This document shows, one piece after another, positions 6,802 to 14,228 of a DNA stretch of 22,577 bases. Within the stretch, counting starts at the first letter, position 1. Every line of letters starts with the position of its first letter. Source of the DNA: Lachnoclostridium sp. UBA2905. GTDB lineage: Bacteria; Bacillota; Clostridia; Lachnospirales; Lachnospiraceae. The stretch is taken from the NCBI GenBank assembly GCA_002349525.1, contig DEDL01000017.1:62307-84883 (forward strand), in the 5' to 3' direction. Below the pieces are notes generated by a model. The model made no database searches. It saw only the letters and a program-made list of their open reading frames with translations, and was not told the origin of the DNA. The position numbers were made by a program, and so were the translations under genes.

Positions 6802-8346
6802 TTATTCCGGATCATTTTCCTCCCAGATTATATCTTCATCAACAAATCCGTTCTTTTTCTTCTTATTGATTACTATTCTTGCAATTATACCGCTTAAAAA
6901 TACAAATGCTGATACTGCCCATCCTCCTGCGATTTCTGCCCAGAACGCATAATCATTATTGTATCTTCCGCCATTAAGCATAAACAAATCGTATATGTTC
7001 CATACAAATAATATTGCAAGGGCAAGTGGTGCAATAAATTTTATTGATGCATTTATCCAGAATGCCGGAATTCTGAAATTAACCGTATTACGGTTTATCT
7101 GCTTTACAACCTTATCCGTGCCAAAGAACCATCCAATGGCAATACACTCAATTATACCTATAAGTATAAGATTGATCATATTAGTCCAGTGGTCAACTAT
7201 ATCAAGCCATGCAAGACCGGCTCTTGTAACATAAAGAAGTGATATAACTGATGCTATAACACATGTTACCTTTGTTGTCTTTCTTGGATCAATTTTAAGT
7301 CTGTCTGACAATGATGCTGAAACTCCCTCAATAATTGAGAATGCTGAGTCAATTGCAAGTGTAACAAGCATAAGGTAAAAGATCACACCAAATAATGCAT
7401 TAAACCATCCTACACTTGTAAGATTAACAATTGCCTGTGGGTATATGATAAATGCTGTTGCAATACCTGATGCAGACATATTATCCAACATTCCAACACC
7501 ACCCATTGTTGAAAACATAACAATACCTGAAAGAACGCTTACAGCTGCATCTGAAAGGGCTATAATAATTCCGTCCACTGCAAGATTAACCTTTTCATCA
7601 ACATATGAACCATATGCAAACATAATAGCCATCATAATTGACAGACTGTAAAATACCTGTCCTATTGCATCAATCCAAAGTGATGGATCAGCAAATGCAT
7701 TCACATCAGGTATGAAAAACTTCTTAAGACCTGCCATGGCACCAGGCATTGTACAACCTTTAACTGCCATAATTCCCAAAAGAATCAGAGGAATAAATAC
7801 GGTATATTTTACAACCTTTCCAACACTCTTAGCACCATTTCTTATACAATAGTAGATAAGCATCCAGGCTACTATAAGTGCAATAAGAACAGGAATAGGT
7901 ATTGTCCATCCTTCAATAATTCCTGTTGTCTTTGTAACATCAAAGAAAAGATTACCTGCTGCTTCGCCATCTCCTGTCATGCCTGCAAACTTAACGGCGC
8001 AGACTGTCATAAGAAGCACCCATGCAAATACAACTGCATAATATGTTACAATTACAAATGCATTGGCAGTTGCGGACCATCCGATAAACTCACTTTTCTT
8101 ATTGGTTCCACGCATTGAATCAATTGCGCCCTTATGAAACTTTCTGGCAATGGAAAGCTCCATCATAAGAAGTGGAATACCTATTACAAATAATGCTACA
8201 AGGTACACGATAAGAAATGCCCCTCCACCGTGCACTTTTGCCAGACCCGGGAATCTCCAGGCATTACCAAGTCCAACTGCAGAGCCAATCGATGCAAGAA
8301 TAAATGCACCTCTTGAGCTCCATGAATCTCGTTTTCCAGAACTCAT
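6802..8346 (-). CDS. NSS/SNF-family sodium-dependent amino-acid symporter
   Basis: This 514-residue, roughly 12-helix membrane protein has the family hallmark in helix 1, GSAVGLGNAWRFP (residues 17-29), the same sodium- and substrate-binding motif as in LeuT and bacterial tryptophan or tyrosine symporters. GGGAFLIVYL and LLMMELSIAR follow in helix 2. Length is usual for the bacterial members. It imports an amino acid (or related amine) with Na+; the substrate cannot be read from sequence. The start has GGAGG six bases upstream. It stands alone: its own promoter upstream, a strong terminator downstream. It is divergent from the ABC importer operon, with which it shares a 205-bp regulatory spacer. 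Confidence 0.93.
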   Translation of the reverse strand: MSSGKRDSWSSRGAFILASIGSAVGLGNAWRFPGLAKVHGGGAFLIVYLVALFVIGIPLLMMELSIARKFHKGAIDSMRGTNKKSEFIGWSATANAFVIVTYYAVVFAWVLLMTVCAVKFAGMTGDGEAAGNLFFDVTKTTGIIEGWTIPIPVLIALIVAWMLIYYCIRNGAKSVGKVVKYTVFIPLILLGIMAVKGCTMPGAMAGLKKFFIPDVNAFADPSLWIDAIGQVFYSLSIMMAIMFAYGSYVDEKVNLAVDGIIIALSDAAVSVLSGIVMFSTMGGVGMLDNMSASGIATAFIIYPQAIVNLTSVGWFNALFGVIFYLMLVTLAIDSAFSIIEGVSASLSDRLKIDPRKTTKVTCVIASVISLLYVTRAGLAWLDIVDHWTNMINLILIGIIECIAIGWFFGTDKVVKQINRNTVNFRIPAFWINASIKFIAPLALAILFVWNIYDLFMLNGGRYNNDYAFWAEIAGGWAVSAFVFLSGIIARIVINKKKKNGFVDEDIIWEENDPE

Positions 8347-8384
8347 ACTTTACCTCCAAAAATTTTATTTTACACATGTAGCAC

Positions 8385-8413
8385 ATTATATCATTTTATT
8401 ACAAAATAGTCCA
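8385..8413 (-). promoter_or_regulatory. promoter of the NSS symporter gene
   Basis: On the minus strand TGGACT (8413-8408), a 17-bp spacer and an extended -10, TGA-TATAAT (hexamer 8390-8385), lie about 40 bp before the symporter ATG. Confidence 0.6.
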
Positions 8414-8442
8414 CAGAAAAATACTATATACCGGTAATAAAA

Positions 8443-8508
8443 ATACTTTGTGTTTACCACAAAAACATTTGTCATAAAGCACTTTAATGTGTTATACTGA
8501 CAAAGTAT
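8443..8508. promoter_or_regulatory. inverted repeats around the ABC importer promoter (candidate operator)
   Basis: ATACTTTGT (8443-8451) and ACAAAGTAT (8500-8508) are a perfect 9-bp inverted repeat. One arm lies upstream of the -35, the other across the predicted transcription start. Nested with it, TTTGTG/CACAAA (8447-8452, 8458-8463) forms a close inverted repeat just before the -35. The layout suits a dimeric regulator acting at one or two sites. Confidence 0.4.
8469..8497 (+). promoter_or_regulatory. sigma-A promoter of the first amino-acid ABC importer operon
   Basis: TTGTCA (8469-8474), a 17-bp spacer and TTATAC (8492-8497). Transcription would start near 8504, which rules out the in-frame ATG at 8507 and supports the lipoprotein start at 8552. 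Confidence 0.7.
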
Positions 8509-8551
8509 GCACAAAAAAGCATACATATTATATACCTATGGAGGTTCAACT

Positions 8552-9397
8552 ATGAAAAAATTTAGAAAACTTATTGCACTTGGACTTATTGGTGCCTGCC
8601 TTGCAGGAACTCTTACAGGTTGCGGAAAAAAGACTGACACAACAGACAATTCACAGACTGAAGCTAATACTTCTACTGATGCTGCTTCAGAAAAGAAAAC
8701 CAGTCTTACAGTAGGCTTCGATGCTGAATATCCACCATATGGATATATGGATGACAGCGGAGAATACGTTGGTTTTGATCTTGACCTTGCTGCTGAGGTT
8801 TGCTCACGTCTTGGCTGGGAGCTTATCAAAACACCTATCAACTGGGATGCTAAGGATATACAGCTTAATTCAGGTGCTATTGACTGTATCTGGAACGGAT
8901 TTACAATCAACGGACGTGAAGACGACTATACATGGTCAAAGCCATATGTAGATAACTCACAGGTTGTTATCGTTAAGGCTGATTCTGACATTAATACTCT
9001 TGAAGACCTTACTGACAAAATCGTACTTGTACAGGCTGACTCAGCTGCTCTTTCAGCCCTTGAAGGTGATGACCTTAAAAACGTAAAGGACTCATTTAAA
9101 GAGCTTACACAGGTTCCTGATTACAATTCAGCACTTATGACACTTGAAAGTGGCGGAGCAGACGCAGTTGCACTTGATAAGGTTGTTGCACAGTATTATA
9201 TTAAAGATAAAGCAGATACATTTAGAATTCTTGACACAGAACTTTCATCAGAGCAGTATGGAATCGGCTTCAAAAAAGGTAATGAAGCTCTTCGTGACCA
9301 GATTCAGACAGTTCTCGAATCAATGGCTGCTGATGGCAAGTTTGAAGAAATAGCTAAAAAATGGGATCAGCAGGATGTAATCTGCCTCAACAAATAA
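8552..9397 (+). CDS. lipoprotein substrate-binding protein of a polar amino-acid ABC importer
   Basis: The protein has 281 residues. The N-terminus MKKFRKLIALGLIGACLAGTLTGC is a lipoprotein signal with lipobox LTGC (Cys24), so the mature protein is anchored outside the membrane. The mature domain is a bacterial type 3 (SBP_bac_3) binding fold: LTVGFDAEYPPYGYMD, YVGFDLDLAAEVCSRLGW, TINGRE (the Arg that grips the amino-acid carboxylate) and DAVALDK (acidic residue contacting the amino group). Family members bind polar amino acids, cystine or similar ligands; the exact ligand is unresolved. Start: ATG at 8552, seven bases after GGAGG. It is the first gene of a three-gene operon, with the permease 36 bp downstream. 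Confidence 0.93.
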   Translation: MKKFRKLIALGLIGACLAGTLTGCGKKTDTTDNSQTEANTSTDAASEKKTSLTVGFDAEYPPYGYMDDSGEYVGFDLDLAAEVCSRLGWELIKTPINWDAKDIQLNSGAIDCIWNGFTINGREDDYTWSKPYVDNSQVVIVKADSDINTLEDLTDKIVLVQADSAALSALEGDDLKNVKDSFKELTQVPDYNSALMTLESGGADAVALDKVVAQYYIKDKADTFRILDTELSSEQYGIGFKKGNEALRDQIQTVLESMAADGKFEEIAKKWDQQDVICLNK

Positions 9398-9433
9398 TAA
9401 TTAATTCACATCAGTTTAGGAGGATTTTGGGCA

Positions 9434-10084
9434 ATGGATATAGGTACAATCACACAAAAATTGCTTGAGGGTTCGGTGGTATCACTGGAAATATTTGCAG
9501 TAACCCTGGTTGGTGCCCTTATACTTGGACTTCTGTTATGCTTTGTCAGAATGTCAAGATTTATGATTCTAAGAATAATAGCAAAAATATATATTTCAAT
9601 AATGCGTGGAACACCTCTTATGCTTCAGCTTTTTGTTGTGTATTTTGGACCATATTATCTGTTCCATATAGAACTCTCACCATCCTATAAGCTGATTGCT
9701 GTATTTATCGGTTTCGTGCTTAACTATGCGGCTTATTTTGCAGAGATATACCGTTCAGGTATTGAAGGAATTCCTGAGGGCCAGTACGAAGCCGCTACAA
9801 TACTTGGTTATAGTAAGGTACAGACTTTCAGATACATTATTATGCCACAGGTATTTAAGCGCATCATCCCACCTGTAACCAACGAAACAATAACTCTTAT
9901 AAAAGATACATCTCTTGCATTCACCCTTGCAGTTGCAGAAATGTTTACAATTGCAAAACAGGTCGCAGCAGCTGACAGAACAGTAACTGCCTTTGTAATA
10001 GCCGGTGTAATATATTATATTTTCAACCTTTTAGTTGCCGGTGCATTTGCAAAATTAGAGAAAAAAATGAGTTATTACAAATAA
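9434..10084 (+). CDS. polar amino-acid ABC importer permease (HisM/GlnP family)
   Basis: This 216-residue, five-helix inner-membrane subunit is of standard length. The family signature RGTPLMLQLFVVYF is followed by the EAA-type coupling loop (AEIYRSGIEGIPEGQYEAATILGYSKVQTFRYIIMP with the conserved Gly), which docks on the ATPase. As only one permease gene is present, the transporter is expected to be a homodimer of this subunit. AGGAGG lies ten bases upstream of the ATG. It sits between the binding protein (36 bp before) and the ATPase (15 bp after). Confidence 0.93.
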   Translation: MDIGTITQKLLEGSVVSLEIFAVTLVGALILGLLLCFVRMSRFMILRIIAKIYISIMRGTPLMLQLFVVYFGPYYLFHIELSPSYKLIAVFIGFVLNYAAYFAEIYRSGIEGIPEGQYEAATILGYSKVQTFRYIIMPQVFKRIIPPVTNETITLIKDTSLAFTLAVAEMFTIAKQVAAADRTVTAFVIAGVIYYIFNLLVAGAFAKLEKKMSYYK

Positions 10085-10099
10085 GCAAGGAGGATGAAT

Positions 10100-10834
10100 A
10101 TGAGCTTACTTGAGATCAAACATATTAAAAAGAGCTTTGGAGACCTGGAAGTCTTAAAGGATATATCTCTTAAGGTTGATGAAGGCGAGGTTTTAGCCAT
10201 TATCGGTCCATCTGGTTCCGGTAAGTCTACACTTTTAAGACTTGCAACAATGCTTGAAACAGCCGACAGTGGTTCTATTGTATACGCTGGTCTTCCAGAT
10301 GCCGTTACAGCTACCAAGGCACAGAAACAGCAGATCAGAAAATATTTTGGACTTGTATTTCAGAATTTCAACCTGTTTCCACACCGCAGTGTTATCCAGA
10401 ATATTATGGACGCTCCGGTAAGAATACAGAAAAAAGACCCTGAACAGGCACGTAGTGAGGCCATGGCCCTTCTTAAAAAGATGGGACTTGAGGGCAAGGC
10501 TAACGAGTACCCACAGCAGCTTTCCGGAGGACAGCAGCAGCGTGTTTCAATTGCAAGAGCCCTTGCACTCAATCCAAAAATACTGTTTTTTGACGAACCA
10601 ACCTCAGCTCTTGATCCTGAGCTTACAGGGGAAATTCTTAAAGTTATTAAGAACCTTGCTGCCGAGCATATGACAATGGTTATTGTAACCCACGAAATGA
10701 ACTTTGCAAGGAATGTTGCAGACCACATTATATTTATGGATAAGGGTGTTATAGCCATTGAAGGAACACCTGAGCATGTATTCAATTCAGACAATGCACG
10801 TATGAAGGAGTTTCTTGGAAAACTCGGTGACTAA
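10100..10834 (+). CDS. polar amino-acid ABC importer ATPase
   Basis: The protein has 244 residues. Walker A GPSGSGKS is at 36-43, Q-loop Gln88, signature LSGGQQQ at 141-147, Walker B ILFFDE with Asp165/Glu166, D-loop SALD, and switch His198. It closely matches GlnQ/HisP-type ATPases and hydrolyses ATP to drive the neighbouring permease. The ATG at 10100 has AAGGAGG six bases upstream; the in-frame ATG at 10094 directly abuts the Shine-Dalgarno and is unlikely to be used. It is the last gene of the operon, followed by a long terminator. Confidence 0.93.
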   Translation: MSLLEIKHIKKSFGDLEVLKDISLKVDEGEVLAIIGPSGSGKSTLLRLATMLETADSGSIVYAGLPDAVTATKAQKQQIRKYFGLVFQNFNLFPHRSVIQNIMDAPVRIQKKDPEQARSEAMALLKKMGLEGKANEYPQQLSGGQQQRVSIARALALNPKILFFDEPTSALDPELTGEILKVIKNLAAEHMTMVIVTHEMNFARNVADHIIFMDKGVIAIEGTPEHVFNSDNARMKEFLGKLGD

Positions 10835-10866
10835 TAATAGCAGATGTTATAATATTCACCTGCATC

Positions 10867-10918
10867 AAAAAAGGTAATTAAGATATGCTCTTACAGCAGT
10901 ATCTTAATTACCTTTTTT
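10867..10918. terminator. strong bidirectional terminator between convergent genes
   Basis: GGTAATTAAGATA (10873-10885) and its exact complement (10900-10912) form a 13-bp stem, extended by six A and six T on the flanks. It serves the plus-strand ABC operon and, read on the minus strand, can also end the rhodanese-TtcA transcript. Confidence 0.92.
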
Positions 10919-10929
10919 ATTATCGATTT

Positions 10930-10994
10930 GAGTTACCGTTTCAAATTACCGTTTTGAATTACCGTTTTGAATTACTGTTTTGAATTACTGTTTT
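10930..10994. repeat. 13-bp tandem repeat, five copies
   Basis: Five contiguous 13-bp units of consensus GAATTACYGTTTT run from 10930 to 10994. Units 4 and 5 are identical and unit 1 is the most diverged. They follow the bidirectional terminator and precede the 3' end of the convergent gene. An open frame crosses them on the plus strand but has no ribosome site or protein character. Confidence 0.9.
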
Positions 10995-11063
10995 TATCCT
11001 TGTTTATTATAGTATCTTTATGCCAGTTTTTATTACATCTTATCCGGCTTATTAAGAGTTCTT

Positions 11064-12248
11064 TTAATATTCATCCAGGAAACTGTGTTTCACACCCTTT
11101 TTCTTATATGCAACCACAGTGTCAATATTTACATTTTCAACACTCTTAAATATATTCGATTCTACAAAAGGATTAACTTTCTTTAACTTCTTAATGAGCT
11201 CCTTTGTTTCAAGACGTTTTGACATGTTTTCTTCATTATTACAGGTTGTACAATTCTCTGTAAACTTGCAGGCACACTGGATAAAATGAAGATTATTGTA
11301 ATCTCTCCATGCCTTTATGGCATCTTCTCTTATAAGATACATAGGTCTTATGAGTTCCATTCCTTCAAAGTTTGTACTGTGAAGCTTTGGCATCATTGTC
11401 TGTATCTGGGCTCCATATAGCATACCCATAAGAATTGTTTCTATAACATCATCATAATGATGTCCAAGAGCAATTTTATTGCATCCAAGTTCCCTGGCAT
11501 AATGATAAAGATGTCCCCTCCTCATTCTTGCACAGAGATAGCATGGAGACTTTTCCACGTTAAATACTGACTCAAATATATCAGATTCGAATATTGTAAC
11601 AGGCACATTAAGCTTTCTTGCATTGTCTTCTATTATTTTTCTGTTTGCAGGACTGTAGCCCGGATCCATTACAAGAAATTTCACTTCAAAATTAAATTTG
11701 TTATGATGCTTAAGTTCCTGAAAAAGCTTGGCCATAAGCATGGAATCCTTACCACCTGATATACAGACAGCAATACAGTCTCCTTCCTTTACAAGCTCAT
11801 ATCTGTTAATTGCCTTTGCAAATTTACACCATATGTCCTTTCGGAATTTTTTTCTAAGACTCTGCTCAACATCAGCGCTTATATCCTTATCCTTCTCACT
11901 GTCCATGACATCAAGCAGCCAGCTTGTATAGCCACCCTTAAGACCATATGCATCAAAGCCTGCCTCTCTTAATATTGCGGCTGCCTCTGTGGAATTTTTT
12001 CCTCTGCTGCAGTATATTATAAGCTTCTTATCAAAATCAATGCCGGATAATGTGCTTCTATCCTCTTCATTAAGCTCTTTAACAAATTCTTCCTTATTAT
12101 CCGATGTGCAGTAACCTGTAAGTATTTCCTTTGATATATTATATGACCGAGGAATTGCTCCATATGAAACATCCTTTGAATCTCTTATGTCTATATAAAC
12201 ATATTCATTTTCATTCATAGCTTTAATCTTTTCTAATTCAATTATCAT
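11064..12248 (-). CDS. rhodanese-TtcA fusion: probable tRNA 2-thiolation (PP-loop) enzyme
   Basis: The protein has 394 residues and two domains. Residues 1-115 are a rhodanese domain with persulfide Cys80 in the active loop YCSRGKNST. Residues 130-394 are a TtcA-family PP-loop ATPase: SGGKDSM (164-170), CYLCARMRRGHLY with Cys236/Cys239, LGHHYDD, and a later Cys group (325, 327, 333, 336). TtcA uses two cysteines of the CxxC plus a third downstream Cys to hold a [4Fe-4S] cluster and thiolate cytidine 32 of tRNA. The fused rhodanese probably supplies sulfur directly. ThiI carries a rhodanese at its C-terminus; here it is N-terminal. The exact tRNA position modified is not certain. The ATG has AAGGA twelve bases upstream and sits behind 16-bp tandem repeats. 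Confidence 0.85.
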   Translation of the reverse strand: MIIELEKIKAMNENEYVYIDIRDSKDVSYGAIPRSYNISKEILTGYCTSDNKEEFVKELNEEDRSTLSGIDFDKKLIIYCSRGKNSTEAAAILREAGFDAYGLKGGYTSWLLDVMDSEKDKDISADVEQSLRKKFRKDIWCKFAKAINRYELVKEGDCIAVCISGGKDSMLMAKLFQELKHHNKFNFEVKFLVMDPGYSPANRKIIEDNARKLNVPVTIFESDIFESVFNVEKSPCYLCARMRRGHLYHYARELGCNKIALGHHYDDVIETILMGMLYGAQIQTMMPKLHSTNFEGMELIRPMYLIREDAIKAWRDYNNLHFIQCACKFTENCTTCNNEENMSKRLETKELIKKLKKVNPFVESNIFKSVENVNIDTVVAYKKKGVKHSFLDEY

Positions 12249-12268
12249 ATATAACTAATGTCCTTCCT

Positions 12269-12316
12269 CTGTAGTATTTTATATCTGTAGTATTTTATAT
12301 CTGTAGTATTTTATAT
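12269..12316. repeat. 16-bp tandem repeat, three exact copies, carrying -10-like boxes
   Basis: Three identical units of CTGTAGTATTTTATAT lie 20 bp upstream of the rhodanese-TtcA start. Read on the minus strand, each unit contains TATAAAAT, a near-consensus -10. TTGCGG (12338-12333) lies 17 bp before the first such box (TATAAA, 12315-12310) and could act as its -35. The array may therefore be a multiplied promoter. Confidence 0.85.
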
Positions 12317-12345
12317 GAGCAATATTATATATCCGCAATTTTTTA

Positions 12346-12969
12346 TTACACATTCCTGATAACCAATCCCTTGTTAGCCGCTTCAACAGCAAGTCTTGTT
12401 TTGGATTTGAAGCCTGTTTTTTCTAACATTCGCTGAATATTATTCTCAATGGTCCTTGCAGAAAGATTCATTCTGGCTGCAATTTCCTTGCTGGTGTCAC
12501 CACTTGTAAGCTCTCTTAATATATTAATCTCCATTTCAGATAGTTCAAGCGAGCTTGCTTCCCCTATCATGACAACCGGAATAATCTGTGGATATACATT
12601 CTCACCGACCATTGTCCGGTTCATTACATCAATAATCTCAACCTCATCCATCATTTTATACCAAAAGCTGTCTATGCCGCCTTCCCTTGCACGGTTTATA
12701 AACCCTGCTTCTGGCTGGCTTGTAAGAATAATTATCCTGATGTTTGGAAATGTACGCTTAATCTTTGATGCGGCCTTAAGCCCACTGGCGTTTCCCGCTG
12801 TACATACATCCATCAGTATAAGATCTATTTTATTAGAATAGCAGTATGCCTCTGCAAGTGCAGCTGATTCTATTGAACGAATAACATGGTAATTCGGATT
12901 GCCTTCTACAATCATCTCAAGGAATTTTTTAGCCATGGGATCATCTTCAACAATCAAAACACCCTTCAT
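12346..12969 (-). CDS. NarL/LuxR-type response regulator
   Basis: The protein has 207 residues. The receiver domain (1-120) has acidic Asp9/Asp10, phospho-acceptor Asp54 in LILMDV, Thr83 and Lys104. The C-terminal LuxR-type helix-turn-helix (about 138-200) reads LSEMEINILRELTSGDTSKEIAARMNLSARTIENNIQRML. It would bind DNA after phosphorylation by the adjacent kinase. The start chosen is ATG 12969, with AGAAGGGG nine bases upstream; an in-frame GTG at 12975 sits too close to that site. The gene begins two bases after the kinase stop, so translation is probably coupled. Its target genes are not known. Confidence 0.92.
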   Translation of the reverse strand: MKGVLIVEDDPMAKKFLEMIVEGNPNYHVIRSIESAALAEAYCYSNKIDLILMDVCTAGNASGLKAASKIKRTFPNIRIIILTSQPEAGFINRAREGGIDSFWYKMMDEVEIIDVMNRTMVGENVYPQIIPVVMIGEASSLELSEMEINILRELTSGDTSKEIAARMNLSARTIENNIQRMLEKTGFKSKTRLAVEAANKGLVIRNV

Positions 12970-12971
12970 AA

Positions 12972-14228
12972 TCACACACCCCTTCTAACATCTATAGAAA
13001 GCTTAAATCCATCATCATTTTCAATGGTCATTGTTCCATCATAACCATCAACACGTTCCTTAAGGCACTTAAGTCCTCCGCCTAAAACAATATCTATTAT
13101 AGGTTTATCTCCATCATTTGTAAATTCAATTCTGTAACTATTTTCACCTGTAATTATTTTAATGAACATATTCTTCCCATGTGCGTGCCTTACAGTATTA
13201 GTAAGACATTCACCTCCAGCAGCAAGAATAATGTCCTTAACATTATTTTCAGGCGGAATATCTCCTTCAAAATGAATAGTAACACCAATTGATGAAGCTG
13301 CATCATTCAGCTGCTCTTTAATATCATTTTCTTCATTGTTATCATTTAACATACCAGAATACAAAAATGCTTCAATATTATTTTTCCACTCATTCAGAAT
13401 CTGCACATAGGACTCTTCGTCCGGATTATCATCTTCAATAACTCTTTTGGACACAAGCAAGAGATGACCAAGTGAATCATGAATATTCATTTTTCTCTCA
13501 AGAAGTTCCCTTTTTTTTGTAATCTCCATAACATTTTCACTGTATTTTTTCAGTCTTTCATTGACATTCTGAAGTCTGGCATTTTTCTTCCTTGTTTCTT
13601 CAATAACCTGATAAAGTTCTGAAACATTATAAGCCATAATCTGTGTGTAACGCCTGTTCTTCCTGAAATAATCCTTTCTCTCAAGTATAAATACCCTTGA
13701 ATCAGGCAGACAGAATACTCCATTTTTTCTTGCCATCTTACTGTCTATAATTTTGTTCCAGAAGGTATCAATATTCACCACAGGCTTACCAGTCATGGCA
13801 TATACAATACCACTCATACATCTGTTTATATGCTTAACTCTTCCGTCAATTGCAAGACATATTCCAATTGGAATTTTGTCTACGCTTTCCCTTATGGACA
13901 GCTCTGTAATCTCACTTTTCTTCAGTATATTTATGCGCACAATTCCTATTATAAAATAAATATAGTCAAATACAATGTACAAAATATACCACCACAGCGG
14001 CACCATAACCATGAGGCTTTTCATGGCCTGATTTGTAGCTATACAACTTACACATGCCATAATAAATGTATTTGTCACTATAAAAAAACTGCTTACAATC
14101 ATGCTCACTCTTTTTCTTCCGGTTGCATTTGCTGTAAAAAAATACCATACAAACAAAATTGATACAAGAAGCAAAAGCATATTAATAGTAGTACAGGTTT
14201 TAATTCCATATTCACCTAGGGGTTTCAT
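12972..14228 (-). CDS. membrane sensor histidine kinase (HisKA_3-like), partner of the NarL-type regulator
   Basis: The protein has 418 residues from ATG 14228 (GGGGGG site eight bases upstream). Three or four transmembrane segments lie within 15-105. A PAS-like domain (about 115-205, IPIGICLAIDGRVKHINRCM) and a coiled coil (215-245) follow. The phospho-acceptor His250 is in IHDSLGHLL, the motif of NarX/DesK-type kinases. The ATPase domain has N-box GECLTNTVRHAH (Asn344), G1 FTNDGD (Asp372) and G2 GGGLKCLKERV (383-393). All catalytic parts are present. It overlaps the preceding sensor gene by 17 bp and abuts the regulator, forming one operon. The signal sensed is unknown; no large extracellular domain exists, so a membrane or small-molecule cue is likely. 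Confidence 0.88.
   Translation of the reverse strand: MKPLGEYGIKTCTTINMLLLLVSILFVWYFFTANATGRKRVSMIVSSFFIVTNTFIMACVSCIATNQAMKSLMVMVPLWWYILYIVFDYIYFIIGIVRINILKKSEITELSIRESVDKIPIGICLAIDGRVKHINRCMSGIVYAMTGKPVVNIDTFWNKIIDSKMARKNGVFCLPDSRVFILERKDYFRKNRRYTQIMAYNVSELYQVIEETRKKNARLQNVNERLKKYSENVMEITKKRELLERKMNIHDSLGHLLLVSKRVIEDDNPDEESYVQILNEWKNNIEAFLYSGMLNDNNEENDIKEQLNDAASSIGVTIHFEGDIPPENNVKDIILAAGGECLTNTVRHAHGKNMFIKIITGENSYRIEFTNDGDKPIIDIVLGGGLKCLKERVDGYDGTMTIENDDGFKLSIDVRRGV

Noticed and set aside
10930..10994. CRISPR array
   Set aside because: The 13-bp units are contiguous, with no unique spacers and no cas genes nearby.
10967..11149. Small plus-strand gene of 60 codons
   Set aside because: It is built largely from the tandem repeat and overlaps the 3' end of the rhodanese-TtcA gene; no ribosome site.
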